64,000 bases of DNA, taken from contig NZ_BQUN01000228.1 in assembly GCF_026008495.1 (NCBI RefSeq), positions 104,294-168,293 of the forward strand, in the 5' to 3' direction. The stretch is from Streptomyces sp. A012304 (GTDB lineage: Bacteria; Actinomycetota; Actinomycetes; Streptomycetales; Streptomycetaceae). Shown here one piece after another: positions 16,775-25,033 of this stretch; the first letter of the stretch is position 1; each line of letters starts with the position of its first letter. The notes under the pieces were generated by a model. The model ran no database searches. It worked only from the letters and a program-made list of their open reading frames with translations, and was not told where the DNA came from. Made by a program: the position numbers and the translations under genes.

Positions 16775-17278
16775 TCAGATGACAGCGGGACTACGGCGCT
16801 CGACCAGGATGACGTCGCGCCAGACGCCGTGAAGACGCCCGATCCGCTCCCGGGTACCGATCACACGGAAGCCGGCGCGCGCATGCACGGCGAGGCTCGC
16901 GGTGTTCTCGGGGAAGATTCCGGACTGGATGGTCCAGATCCCGGCCGCCTCGGTGGAGTCGATCAGCGCCTTGAGCAGGGCTGAGGCGACGCCGCGGCCT
17001 CGGGCGTCGGGGTGGACATAGACGGAGTGTTCGACCACGCCCGCGTAAGCGCACCGGTCCGAGACTCTGCTCGCCGCCACCCAGCCGAGCACCGTCCCGC
17101 TCTCGTCGAGGGCGGCGAAGCGGTGCCCGGGCATCTTCGTGGCCTCGAACGCCTCCCACGAAGGCGGGCTGGTCTCGAAGGTGGCGTTGCCCTCGTCGAT
17201 GCCCGCCTGGTAGATCGCCAGCACCTGACTGGCGTGCTCAGCCGCCAGCGGCACCACCACCGCACTCGCCCCGCTCAC
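16775..17278 (-). CDS. GNAT N-acetyltransferase, phosphinothricin/arsinothricin type (ArsN1-like)
   Basis: A 167-residue acetyltransferase starting at GTG 17278 after AGGAGG. Family marks are GWVAASRVSDRCAYAGVVEH, SVYVHPDARGRGVASALLKA (acetyl-CoA pyrophosphate loop RGRGVA) and IFPENTASLAVHARAGFRVI. This is the phosphinothricin acetyltransferase group, which includes the arsinothricin-resistance enzyme ArsN1 found in ars clusters. It lies directly after an ArsR gene on the same strand, 29 bases away, so it is probably in the same operon. The choice between phosphinothricin and arsinothricin as substrate rests on that context. Confidence 0.85.
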   Translation of the reverse strand: MSGASAVVVPLAAEHASQVLAIYQAGIDEGNATFETSPPSWEAFEATKMPGHRFAALDESGTVLGWVAASRVSDRCAYAGVVEHSVYVHPDARGRGVASALLKALIDSTEAAGIWTIQSGIFPENTASLAVHARAGFRVIGTRERIGRLHGVWRDVILVERRSPAVI

Positions 17279-17307
17279 CGTTTCCCCTCCTCTGTCCGTT
17301 CCCTCGT

Positions 17308-17682
17308 TCAGGCCGCGGCCGGCAGCGTCAGCAGCTTGCCCATCGCGGCGAGCACGGACGGCTCGACCCGGTAGTACACCCAGGTGCCGCGCCGCTCGGA
17401 GGTGAGCAGCCCGGCCTCCTTCAGCTTCTTCAGGTGGTGGGAGACGGTGGGCTGGGAGACGCCGACGTCGGAGATGTCGCACACGCACGCTTCGCCGCCC
17501 TCGTGCGAGGCCACGGCGGAGAACAGCCGCAGGCGGACCGGGTCACCGAGGGCCTTGAACATCCGCGCGGCCGTCTCTGCCTCCGCGGCCGTCATCGGGC
17601 GCTCGGTCAGCGGCGGACAGCACGGCGCCACACCCTGACCGTCGGCGGGCTCGAGCAGCGGCAGCGCTTTCGCATTCGACAT
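17308..17682 (-). CDS. arsR: ArsR-family metalloregulator
   Basis: A 124-residue ArsR/SmtB protein. The winged helix occupies residues about 35-110 with VGVSQPTVSHHLKKLKEAGL as the recognition region, and the helix-3 metalloid motif ACVCDIS (Cys-x-Cys) is intact, the site that binds As(III)/Sb(III) in classic ArsR. An extra CC pair occurs near the N terminus (VAPCCPP), as in many actinobacterial homologues. The ATG at 17682 was chosen over a poorly supported upstream ATG. A 12-base sequence just upstream recurs between the two flavoprotein genes and is a candidate operator. Confidence 0.88.
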   Translation of the reverse strand: MSNAKALPLLEPADGQGVAPCCPPLTERPMTAAEAETAARMFKALGDPVRLRLFSAVASHEGGEACVCDISDVGVSQPTVSHHLKKLKEAGLLTSERRGTWVYYRVEPSVLAAMGKLLTLPAAA

Positions 17683-17684
17683 AC

Positions 17685-17696
17685 GTCTATGTTGAC
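17685..17696 (+). promoter_or_regulatory. candidate ArsR site, copy 1
   Basis: GTCTATGTTGAC occurs here, three bases before the arsR start, and again exactly at 18821-18832. The identical 12-mer beside both transcription units suggests a shared regulator, most simply ArsR. Confidence 0.5.
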
Positions 17697-17731
17697 ACAC
17701 GTCGAACCAGTGCGGCGAGGCCCGTCACTCG

Positions 17732-18793
17732 TCACCGGCGCGCGAGGTGGGCGGCCATGCGCCAGGCGATCCAGTCCGCGTCCCGGCCCACCCCGCGCAG
17801 CGAGTTCGACGACAGACTCCGCTGCCATTCCAGCCCGACGAACGCCAGCCCCGGCACACCGGTGGCGAGGCCCTCGCGGTGCCGGGGCTTCCCCTCCGCG
17901 TCGAGAGCACCGTCCAGGGGACCGAGGTAGGGCAGGTCGGGGCGATAGCCGGTGGCGAGCACGATCGCGTCGACCTCCTCCCGCTCCCCGTCCGCCCAGA
18001 TGAGCTCGGCTCCGTCCGTGCCGGTGAACAGAGGCCGCCGGTCGGGCCGTCCGGCGGCCAGGGCCGCGCGGTAGCGGCCGTCGTCGAGGACCGGCTGCGC
18101 CGGCGGGCGCGGCAGGAGCCGGCCGAGGGGTGCGACGTCCAGGCCGGTGCGGGCTGTCCAGAAGTGCAGGTCGCGGCCGAGGACGCGCTGTGCTGCGAAC
18201 CTCACCGGTGCGCGGGTGGCGAGCGTGACGTGGGCGGTGGTGGCGAGCTCGGCGGCGATCTGCACCGCGGAGTTGCCGGCCCCGACCACGACCACTCGAC
18301 TGCCGGTGAAGGGGGCCGGGCTGCGGTAGCCGGCGGCGTGCAGCACCTGACCGGTGAACTCCTCCAGGCCCGGCAGCGCCGGCCGGTACGGGCGCCCGAA
18401 CGTCCCCGAGGCCGCCACGACGGCGCGTGCCGCAAGGCGGCCGCCACCGTCGAGGGCCACCTCGAATGCGGATCCGGCCCGGCGTACGGAGGTGACACGC
18501 CGGCGGGTGCGGATGTCGGCGTCCAGGCGGCCGGCGTAGGCGGTGAGGTAGGCGACGACCTCGTCGCGGTGCGGGTGGCGGTCGCGGTCGGCGCCGGGGA
18601 ACGGCATCCCGGGCAGGGAGCTGTACCGGGCGGGTGAGAAGAGCGTGAGGCTGTCGTAGTAGCGCGGCCACGACCCGGCCGCGCGGTCGGACGCCTCCAG
18701 CACCACCGGCCGCAGCCCGCAGCGCAGCAGTGCGTGGGCGGTGGCGAGTCCGGCCTGGCCGCCGCCGATGACGGCGACATCGATGTGCTCCAT
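17732..18793 (-). CDS. arsO: flavin-containing monooxygenase-like protein (ArsO-like)
   Basis: A 353-residue two-dinucleotide-domain flavoprotein: FAD motif VIGGGQAGLATAHALL at residues 8-23 and NADPH motif VVVVGAGNSAVQIAAEL at about 164-180, with LATGYRPDLPYLG near 278 as the family ATG motif. Size and sequence fit the CzcO/ArsO group of flavoproteins found in Streptomyces ars clusters; their chemistry is poorly defined. The ATG at 18793 begins the fold directly, so an extra 20 upstream residues were rejected. It lies 49 bases upstream of arsR on the same strand and diverges from the next flavoprotein. Confidence 0.78.
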   Translation of the reverse strand: MEHIDVAVIGGGQAGLATAHALLRCGLRPVVLEASDRAAGSWPRYYDSLTLFSPARYSSLPGMPFPGADRDRHPHRDEVVAYLTAYAGRLDADIRTRRRVTSVRRAGSAFEVALDGGGRLAARAVVAASGTFGRPYRPALPGLEEFTGQVLHAAGYRSPAPFTGSRVVVVGAGNSAVQIAAELATTAHVTLATRAPVRFAAQRVLGRDLHFWTARTGLDVAPLGRLLPRPPAQPVLDDGRYRAALAAGRPDRRPLFTGTDGAELIWADGEREEVDAIVLATGYRPDLPYLGPLDGALDAEGKPRHREGLATGVPGLAFVGLEWQRSLSSNSLRGVGRDADWIAWRMAAHLARR

Positions 18794-18820
18794 CAGGCAA
18801 TCCCCATGGTTTCGATGAAT

Positions 18821-18832
18821 GTCTATGTTGAC
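18821..18832 (+). promoter_or_regulatory. candidate ArsR site, copy 2
   Basis: Exact second copy of GTCTATGTTGAC, between the divergent flavoprotein genes starting at 18793 and 18904. A related GACAGATGTCGAAAC follows at about 18874-18888. Confidence 0.5.
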
Positions 18833-18903
18833 GCTCATCGATACAGGTGCCACGCTGGGCCCCGCAAGCCATCGACAGATGTCGAAACACGCAAGGAGTC
18901 GCC

Positions 18904-20313
18904 GTGAACGCGCCCGCCACCACCGAGCTGCCCGTCGTCGTGATCGGGGCCGGACCCGTCGGCCTGGCCGCCGCCACTCACCTGCTCGACCAGGGCATCG
19001 AGCCCCTGGTCCTGGAGGCCGGGCCCACCGCCGGCGCCGCGGTGCGCGAGTGGTCGCACGTACGTCTGTTCTCCACCTGGGGCGAGGTCGTCGACCCGGC
19101 CGCCGAGAAGCTGCTGGCCCCTACCGGCTGGACCCGCCCCGACCCGGCCACCTACCCGTCCGGCGGCGACTGGGCCGAGCGCTATCTGCAGCCGCTCGCC
19201 GACGTCCTCGGTGACCGCGTCCGCACCGGGGCCCGCGTCACCGGCGTCTCCCGCGCCGGCCGGGACCGCATCGTCGACGCCGACCGCGAGCGGCAGCCCT
19301 TCGTTGCCCACGTCGCCTACGCCGACGGCCGTGAGGAGCGCGTCTTCGCCCGCGCCGTCATCGACGCCTCCGGAACCTGGGCCACGCCCGGCCCGGCCGG
19401 CGGCAGCGGCCTCCCGGCCCTCGGCGAGAAGGCCGCCGCAGACCGGATCACCTACCGCGTCCCGGACCTGAAGGACCCCGCCGTCCGCGCCCGGTACACG
19501 GGCAAGCGCACCGCCGTGATCGGCTCCGGTGCCTCCGCCTTCACCGCCCTCGCCTACCTGGCCGACCTCGCCAAGTCCGACGACGGCGCGGGAACCAAGG
19601 GCGTGTGGATCCTGCGGCGGGGCATCTCGGGCTCCACCTTCGGCGGCGGCGAGGCCGACCAGCTCCCGGCGCGCGGCGCCCTGGGCCTGGCGGCGAAGGC
19701 CGCCGTCGACGAAGGCCACGCGGACGCCGTCACCGGCTTCCGCACCGAGGCGATCGAGCGCGACACCGACGGCCGCCTGGTCCTGGTCGGCGAGGACGGC
19801 CGCCGCCTGGACCCGGTCGACGAGGTGGTCGTCCTCACCGGCTTCCGCCCCGACCTGTCCTTCCTCGACGAACTCCGTCTCGGCCTCGACGGGCGCCTCC
19901 AGGCGCCCGTCGAGCTGGCCCCGCTGATCGACCCCAACCAGCACTCCTGCGGCACCGTCTACCCGCACGGCCACCGCGAGCTCTCCCACCCCGAACCCGG
20001 CGTCTACCTGGTCGGGATGAAGTCCTACGGCCGCGCCCCGACCTTCCTCGCGATGACCGGCTACGAGCAGGTCCGCTCCGTCGCCGCCGCCATCGCCGGC
20101 GACCTCGAGTCCGCCGACCGTGTGGAACTCACTCTCCCCGAGACCGGAGTCTGCGGCGGCGCCGGCCTCTTCGACGCCCCCGACACCCAGGAGGCCGGCG
20201 GCGGCGGTTGCTGCGCGCCCGCGCCGCAACTCGTTCAGCTCGCCGCCCCCGCCGCGGTCGCGGCGGCGGGGGCGGCGGGGGAGGCTCCGGCGGGCGGCTG
20301 CTGCGGCTCGTGA
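18904..20313 (+). CDS. FAD/NAD(P)-dependent oxidoreductase with Cys-Cys-rich C-terminal tail
   Basis: A 469-residue flavoprotein. FAD motif VVVIGAGPVGLAAATHLL lies at residues 10-27, a second nucleotide motif AVIGSGASAFTALAYL at about 202-217, and the ATG-like motif VVVLTGFRPDLSFLD near 308-322. The last about 55 residues are unusual: a GVCGG, then GGGGCCAPAP, a Pro/Ala linker, and a terminal GGCCGS. Such vicinal cysteines could bind As(III) or take part in thiol exchange. The GTG start follows AAGGAG. It faces the ArsO-like gene and shares its candidate operator, so it is probably part of the arsenic response; the reaction is unknown. Confidence 0.82.
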   Translation: MNAPATTELPVVVIGAGPVGLAAATHLLDQGIEPLVLEAGPTAGAAVREWSHVRLFSTWGEVVDPAAEKLLAPTGWTRPDPATYPSGGDWAERYLQPLADVLGDRVRTGARVTGVSRAGRDRIVDADRERQPFVAHVAYADGREERVFARAVIDASGTWATPGPAGGSGLPALGEKAAADRITYRVPDLKDPAVRARYTGKRTAVIGSGASAFTALAYLADLAKSDDGAGTKGVWILRRGISGSTFGGGEADQLPARGALGLAAKAAVDEGHADAVTGFRTEAIERDTDGRLVLVGEDGRRLDPVDEVVVLTGFRPDLSFLDELRLGLDGRLQAPVELAPLIDPNQHSCGTVYPHGHRELSHPEPGVYLVGMKSYGRAPTFLAMTGYEQVRSVAAAIAGDLESADRVELTLPETGVCGGAGLFDAPDTQEAGGGGCCAPAPQLVQLAAPAAVAAAGAAGEAPAGGCCGS

Positions 20314-20321
20314 CCGACCTC

Positions 20322-20377
20322 AGTACCCGAGGCAGCGGGGCCGCGACTGGAAGCGACCGGTCGCGGCCCCGCGCCGT
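20322..20377. repeat. 56-bp palindromic element, copy 1
   Basis: The core is a hairpin, GCGGGGCCGCGAC pairing with GTCGCGGCCCCGC, preceded by AGTACCCGAGGCA. A near-identical copy lies inverted at 35660-35718 (one substitution and a three-base insertion in the loop). Here it lies nine bases after the stop of the Cys-rich flavoprotein gene and could act as a terminator. Recurrence with conserved flanks suggests a mobile or REP-like element rather than only a terminator. Confidence 0.8.
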
Positions 20378-20600
20378 CCTGCCCGCCCTCTCGTCTGCGG
20401 TGCCGCCGGGCACCGCGGCCCACTGAAGGGGCGGCCCAGCGGCGCCGAGCCGCCCTGGGATGTCCTGCGACATCCGTACTCGAGCGCGGTGAGCATCTCC
20501 CGCGCGGACGTCGGCGCGGTGGCGCCCGGCCGTCGGCCACCCGGCGGTCCGCGACCCCGGCGGGGGTGCCGTCGGCGTCGTACCGCGCCTGCCCACAAAT

Positions 20601-20685
20601 GTAACGCTCAGGTTACGAAACCTCCTCACGGTCTTCCTTCCCTCGTGATCCCGGTTTACGTTCCAGCGAAAACCAACCACTTGGT
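20601..20685 (+). promoter_or_regulatory. island operator region, copy 1
   Basis: GTAACGCTCAGGTTAC (20601-20616; arms GTAAC/GTTAC) and ACCACTTGGT (20676-20685) flank a promoter-like stretch. The same two elements at the same spacing recur at 29983-30068. This copy is 105 bases upstream of the GH1 gene and is probably bound by the TetR protein at 29231. The rest of the 20378-20600 gap shows no gene. Confidence 0.65.
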
Positions 20686-20790
20686 AAGTGTTGATGCTCG
20701 GTCGCAGTCACTGCCCGGGCCCGCAGACACGCCCCGGCGCCCGAGCGCTGCCGGGACCGTCACCCTCGGCACTCAGGAAGGCAGTCGACG

Positions 20791-21993
20791 ATGACCGAAC
20801 TCGCTCCCGGATTTCTCTGGGGCGCCTCCACGGCCCCGCACCAGATCGAGGGCAACAACCTCAACAGCGACTTCTGGGCGAACGAGGGACGCATCCCCGG
20901 CATGGAGCGCAGCGGCGACGCCTGCGACAGCTACCACCGCTACCGCGAGGACATGCGGCTGCTCGCGGACGCCGGACTCAACGCCTACCGCTTCGGCATC
21001 GAATGGGCCCGCGTCGAGCCCGTGCCCGGCATGGTCTCGCGCGCCGAACTCGCCCACTACCGACGCATGATCGAAACGGCCTTCGAGCTCGGTCTGACCC
21101 CGGTTGTGACCCTGCACCACTTCACCAGCCCCCTGTGGTTCGCCCAGGAGGGCGGCTGGCTGGGCGAACGCGCCATCGACCGGTTCCGGACCTACGTGGA
21201 GACGGTCGCGCCGATCCTCGACGGCGTCGAGTGGGTCGTCACCATGAACGAGCCGAACATGCTGGCCATCATGGTCGGCATGGCGCGGGCCTTCCAGAAC
21301 CCGCAGGCCGACGGGGAGTGGCAGAGCCCCACCCTCGACCACGAGGGCCCGCGTCCGCCGCTGCCGGCCCCCGACCCGGCCATCGGCGCCCGGCTCGTCG
21401 AGGCGCACCACGCCGCGCGGGCGGCGTTGCGCGAGCGCACCGGCGCCAAGGTCGGCTGGACGGTCGCCAACCGCGCCTTCGTGGCCCGTCCCGACGCGGA
21501 GGAGAAGAAGCGGGAACTGGAGCGCACCTGGGAGGACCTCTACCTGGACGGAGCGCGCGGCGACGACTTCGTGGGCGTGCAGTCGTACTCCAGCCAGTGG
21601 GTCGGCCAGGACGGCATCGAGCCCTATCCGCCGCACCCGGACAACACGCTCGTGGGGACCGCCTACCGGCCCGACGCCCTGGGCATCGCGGTGCGCCACA
21701 CCGCCGAGGTCACCGGCGGCCTGCCGATCCTGGTCACCGAGAACGGCATCGCCACCGGCGACGACACCCGCCGTATCGCCTACACCGGCGAGGCCTTGGA
21801 GCACCTGGGCAAGGCGATCGCCGACGGGGTGGACGTGCGCGGCTATCTGCACTGGAGCCTGCTCGACAACTACGAGTGGGGCCACTGGGCACCGACGTTC
21901 GGCCTGGTCGAGGTCGACCGCGAGACGTTCGAGCGTCGCCCCAAGCCCTCTCTGGCGTGGCTGGGCGAGACCGCCCGTCGCGGCCGGATCTGA
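20791..21993 (+). CDS. GH1 beta-glucosidase/glycosidase
   Basis: A 400-residue glycoside hydrolase family 1 enzyme. The N-terminal signature FLWGASTAPHQIEG is at residues 8-21, the acid/base Glu154 is in TMNEPN, and the nucleophile Glu317 in LVTENGIAT; HWSLLDNYEWGHW near 354-366 is also typical. There is no signal peptide, so it acts on imported glycosides in the cytoplasm. An AGGAAGG-type site precedes the ATG. It is the first gene of the glycoside operon. GH1 enzymes act on beta-glucosides, beta-galactosides and related plant phenolic glycosides; the exact sugar is not determined. Confidence 0.95.
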   Translation: MTELAPGFLWGASTAPHQIEGNNLNSDFWANEGRIPGMERSGDACDSYHRYREDMRLLADAGLNAYRFGIEWARVEPVPGMVSRAELAHYRRMIETAFELGLTPVVTLHHFTSPLWFAQEGGWLGERAIDRFRTYVETVAPILDGVEWVVTMNEPNMLAIMVGMARAFQNPQADGEWQSPTLDHEGPRPPLPAPDPAIGARLVEAHHAARAALRERTGAKVGWTVANRAFVARPDAEEKKRELERTWEDLYLDGARGDDFVGVQSYSSQWVGQDGIEPYPPHPDNTLVGTAYRPDALGIAVRHTAEVTGGLPILVTENGIATGDDTRRIAYTGEALEHLGKAIADGVDVRGYLHWSLLDNYEWGHWAPTFGLVEVDRETFERRPKPSLAWLGETARRGRI

Positions 21994-22019
21994 CCGCCCC
22001 GTCACACGAAGGACTCACC

Positions 22020-22841
22020 GTGCAGGTTTCCGTACCCGACGTCTCGTCGAAGTCCCTGGCCGAACTCGTCTCGCTGTCCGGGCGCCGCGCCGTCGTGACC
22101 GGCGCGGGCCGGGGGCTGGGCCGGGCCGTCGCCGAGCGGCTGGCCGAAGCGGGAGCGGACGTGCTCGTCGCGGACATCGAGGACGAGCTCGCCACCGCCG
22201 TCGCCGAGGATCTCGACTGCCGGGGGCAGGGCCGCGCCCTGGCCGCCCACCTGGACGTCACCGACCCCGACAGCGTCGTGGCCGCCGCCGACCTCGCGGT
22301 CCGGGAGCTCGGCGGGATCGACATCTGGGTGAACAACGCCGGGATCTTCCCCAGCGTGCCCGCCCTGGAGATGTCCGACAAGGCCTTCGACGAGGTGTTC
22401 GCCGTGAACACCCGCGGGGTCTTCCTCGGCGCCCGGGAGGCCGCGCGCCGGATGAGCGAGGCCGGACACGGGGGCGTCATCGTCAACGTCGTCTCCACGG
22501 CCGGGTTCCGCGGGACGGCTCCCGGCCTCGCCGCCTACGTCGGCTCCAAGCACGCGGCGCGCGGCCTCACCCGGCAACTCGCCCTGGAGTTCGCCCCGTT
22601 CGGCATCCGTGTGCTGGGTGTCGCGCCGACGTTCGTACCGACCGAGGGGAACATGGCGGCGGCGGCCGCCGCCGGGGTGCCCCTGGACTCCGAGGCGATC
22701 CTCTCCGTGATGCGGCCGGGCCCCCTCGGCCGGCTCGGCGTGCCTGACGACATCGCCCGCGTGGTGCTGTTCTGCGCCAGCGACCTCTCGGCCTTCATGA
22801 CGGGCAGCACGCTCCTCGCCGACGCCGGTGAGACGGCGTAA
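22020..22841 (+). CDS. short-chain dehydrogenase/reductase in glycoside operon
   Basis: A 273-residue classical SDR beginning at GTG 22020 with GAAGGA upstream, 26 bases after the GH1 stop. The cofactor motif TGAGRGLGRAVAERL lies near residues 24-38, then NNAGIFP, and the active site is VVSTAGF followed by YVGSKHAARG, giving Ser, Tyr and Lys. It could oxidise a released sugar or modify the aglycone; placement between a beta-glucosidase and a beta-glucuronidase suggests sugar processing. Substrate not inferable. Confidence 0.92.
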   Translation: MQVSVPDVSSKSLAELVSLSGRRAVVTGAGRGLGRAVAERLAEAGADVLVADIEDELATAVAEDLDCRGQGRALAAHLDVTDPDSVVAAADLAVRELGGIDIWVNNAGIFPSVPALEMSDKAFDEVFAVNTRGVFLGAREAARRMSEAGHGGVIVNVVSTAGFRGTAPGLAAYVGSKHAARGLTRQLALEFAPFGIRVLGVAPTFVPTEGNMAAAAAAGVPLDSEAILSVMRPGPLGRLGVPDDIARVVLFCASDLSAFMTGSTLLADAGETA

Positions 22842-22893
22842 CCGCGCCCCGCCCCGACCAACCCGACCGCACCGAGCACCCGGTAGGAACTCC

Positions 22894-24705
22894 ATGCTCT
22901 CGCCCCGCACCACCCCCACCCGCGACGCCGTCGGCCTCGACGGCCTGTGGCGGTTCGCCCTCGGTACCCGCACCGGCGCCACCCCGTGGGCGGCACGGCT
23001 CGCCCCGCCGCTCGAAGTCCCCGTGCCCGCCAGCTACAACGACCTGTTCGTGGACCCGGAGATCCGTGACCACGTCGGCGTCGTCTGGTACCAGCGCGAC
23101 GTGCGCGTCCCGCGCGGCTGGACCGGCGAGCGCGTGGTCCTGCGCTTCGGCTCCGTCACCCATGCCGCGCAGGTCTACGTGGACGAACGGCTCGTGGCCG
23201 AACACACCGGCGGCTACACACCGTTCGAGGCGGACCTGACCGGCGTCGTCGAGCCCGGTGCCGCGTTCCGGCTGACGGTCGGCGTCGACAACCGGCTGAC
23301 GAACACGACGATCCCGCCCGGCACCGTCACGACCGGCCCCGACGGCCGCGAACGGCAGTCGTACCTGCACGACTTCTACAACTACGCGGGCATCGCCCGC
23401 CCGGTCCGCCTGTACAGCACGCCGACGACCTACGTCGAGGACGTCACCGTCGTCACCGGACGGGACGGCGCGGCCGGCACCGTCGGCTACCTCGTTCAGA
23501 CCGCCGGCACGCACGCCGAGTCGGTCGCCGTGCGGGTGCGCGCGGTGGACGAGGCCGGCCGGACCGTCGCGGAGGGAGGGGGCCCGGAAGGCGTGCTGCG
23601 CATCGAGGACGTCACGCTCTGGCAGCCGGGCGCGGCCTACCTCTACGACCTCGTCGTGGAACTGGCCCTGGACGGGGAGACCGTCGACAGCTACACCCAG
23701 CCCTTCGGTGTCCGGACCGTCGAGGTGCGCGGCACCGAGTTCCTGATCAACGGGGAGCCGTTCTACTTCACCGGTTTCGGCAAGCACGAGGACACCCCGG
23801 TGCGCGGAAAGGGCCATGACGACGCCTACCTCGTCCACGACTTCCAGCTCATGCGGTGGACCGGCGCCAACTCCTTCCGCACCTCCCACTACCCCTACGC
23901 CGAGGAGGTCCTGGACTTCGCCGACCGGCACGGCATCGTCGTCATCGACGAGACCGCCGCCGTCGGTCTCAACCTCGGCGTCCAGGGCGGGCTGACCGGT
24001 GTGCCGCCGACCCCGACCTTCGCGCCGGAGAACTTCGGCGGGACCACCCGCGACGTCCACGCCCAGCACCTGCGGGAGCTGATCGAACGGGACAAGAACC
24101 ATCCGAGCGTGGTGATGTGGTCCCTCGCCAACGAGCCGGCCTCCAACGAGGACGGTGCCCGCGAGTACTTCGAGCCGCTGGTCGAACTGGCCCGCAAGCT
24201 CGACCCGACCCGGCCCCTCACCTACTCCGCCGTCATGTTCGCGACGCCGCAGAACGACCGGATCGGCGACCTGTTCGACGTACTCAGCATCAACCGCTAC
24301 TACGGCTGGTACCTCTTCACGGGCGACCTCGCGACCGCCGAAGGGTATCTGGAGCAGGATCTGCGCGGGTGGGTCCAGCGCTTCGGCAAGCCCGTCATGA
24401 TGTCCGAGTACGGCGCCGACACGCAGCCCGGTCTGCACTCCGTCTGGGACGCCCCGTGGAGCGAGGAGTACCAGAGCGACTTCCTCGCCATGTACCACCG
24501 CGTCTTCGACCGCATCCCCGAGTTCGTCGGCGAACACGTGTGGAACTTCGCCGACTTCCAGACCTCGAACGGCATCCACCGCGTCGACGGCAACAAGAAG
24601 GGCGTGTTCACCCGCGACCGGAAGCCCAAGTCCGCCGCGTTCGCCCTGCGCCGGCGCTGGCACGGCCTGGACGGCCGCAAGCCCGGCGAGGCCGCGGCCG
24701 ACTGA
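22894..24705 (+). CDS. uidA: GH2 beta-glucuronidase
   Basis: A 603-residue enzyme, the same length as E. coli beta-glucuronidase. Domains are a GH2 sugar-binding jelly roll (about 10-180), an immunoglobulin-like domain (about 180-275) and a TIM barrel. The acid/base Glu414 is in LANEPAS and the nucleophile Glu505 in MMSEYGADT. Importantly, the N567-K-K569 motif in GNKKGVFTRDRKPKSAAF matches the E. coli N566/K568 pair that recognises the glucuronate carboxylate, so glucuronidase rather than galactosidase is likely. No signal peptide is seen. The ATG follows GTAGGAA. It acts inside the cell on imported glucuronides. Confidence 0.93.
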   Translation: MLSPRTTPTRDAVGLDGLWRFALGTRTGATPWAARLAPPLEVPVPASYNDLFVDPEIRDHVGVVWYQRDVRVPRGWTGERVVLRFGSVTHAAQVYVDERLVAEHTGGYTPFEADLTGVVEPGAAFRLTVGVDNRLTNTTIPPGTVTTGPDGRERQSYLHDFYNYAGIARPVRLYSTPTTYVEDVTVVTGRDGAAGTVGYLVQTAGTHAESVAVRVRAVDEAGRTVAEGGGPEGVLRIEDVTLWQPGAAYLYDLVVELALDGETVDSYTQPFGVRTVEVRGTEFLINGEPFYFTGFGKHEDTPVRGKGHDDAYLVHDFQLMRWTGANSFRTSHYPYAEEVLDFADRHGIVVIDETAAVGLNLGVQGGLTGVPPTPTFAPENFGGTTRDVHAQHLRELIERDKNHPSVVMWSLANEPASNEDGAREYFEPLVELARKLDPTRPLTYSAVMFATPQNDRIGDLFDVLSINRYYGWYLFTGDLATAEGYLEQDLRGWVQRFGKPVMMSEYGADTQPGLHSVWDAPWSEEYQSDFLAMYHRVFDRIPEFVGEHVWNFADFQTSNGIHRVDGNKKGVFTRDRKPKSAAFALRRRWHGLDGRKPGEAAAD

Positions 24706-24714
24706 CGCACCCGC

Positions 24715-24763
24715 CGGTCCGAAGGACCGTGAGGACGGGCACCATCGGCCCTCACCGTGAGGG
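24715..24763 (+). terminator. two small hairpins in the 328-base gap after uidA
   Basis: CGGTCC-GAA-GGACCG (24715-24729) and CCCTCA-CCG-TGAGGG (24749-24763) lie just after the glucuronidase stop. They may attenuate readthrough into the transporter gene. I see no gene or other motif in the remaining gap to 25033. Confidence 0.4.
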
Positions 24764-25033
24764 GAGCGGCCCACCGCCACGCCACCGCGGGACATGCCGG
24801 AGGTGCCGCCCCGGCCGTACGTCCGGCATCCCGGCAGCCAGGACCGCTCGTACCACCGGTCCTCGCGGGCGAGCCCGTTCCGAGGGCCCGCCCAGCCCCT
24901 CCCTCTCTCTCCGCGCCGGACGCCGATCGTTCCGATCGTGCGGAACCGCCGCGACCGTCGTCTCCCGCCCACAGCCGTCCCGGCCACCCGGCGGTTGCCG
25001 CCGCGCTCAGCAACCATGTGACAAGGAGTCCTC

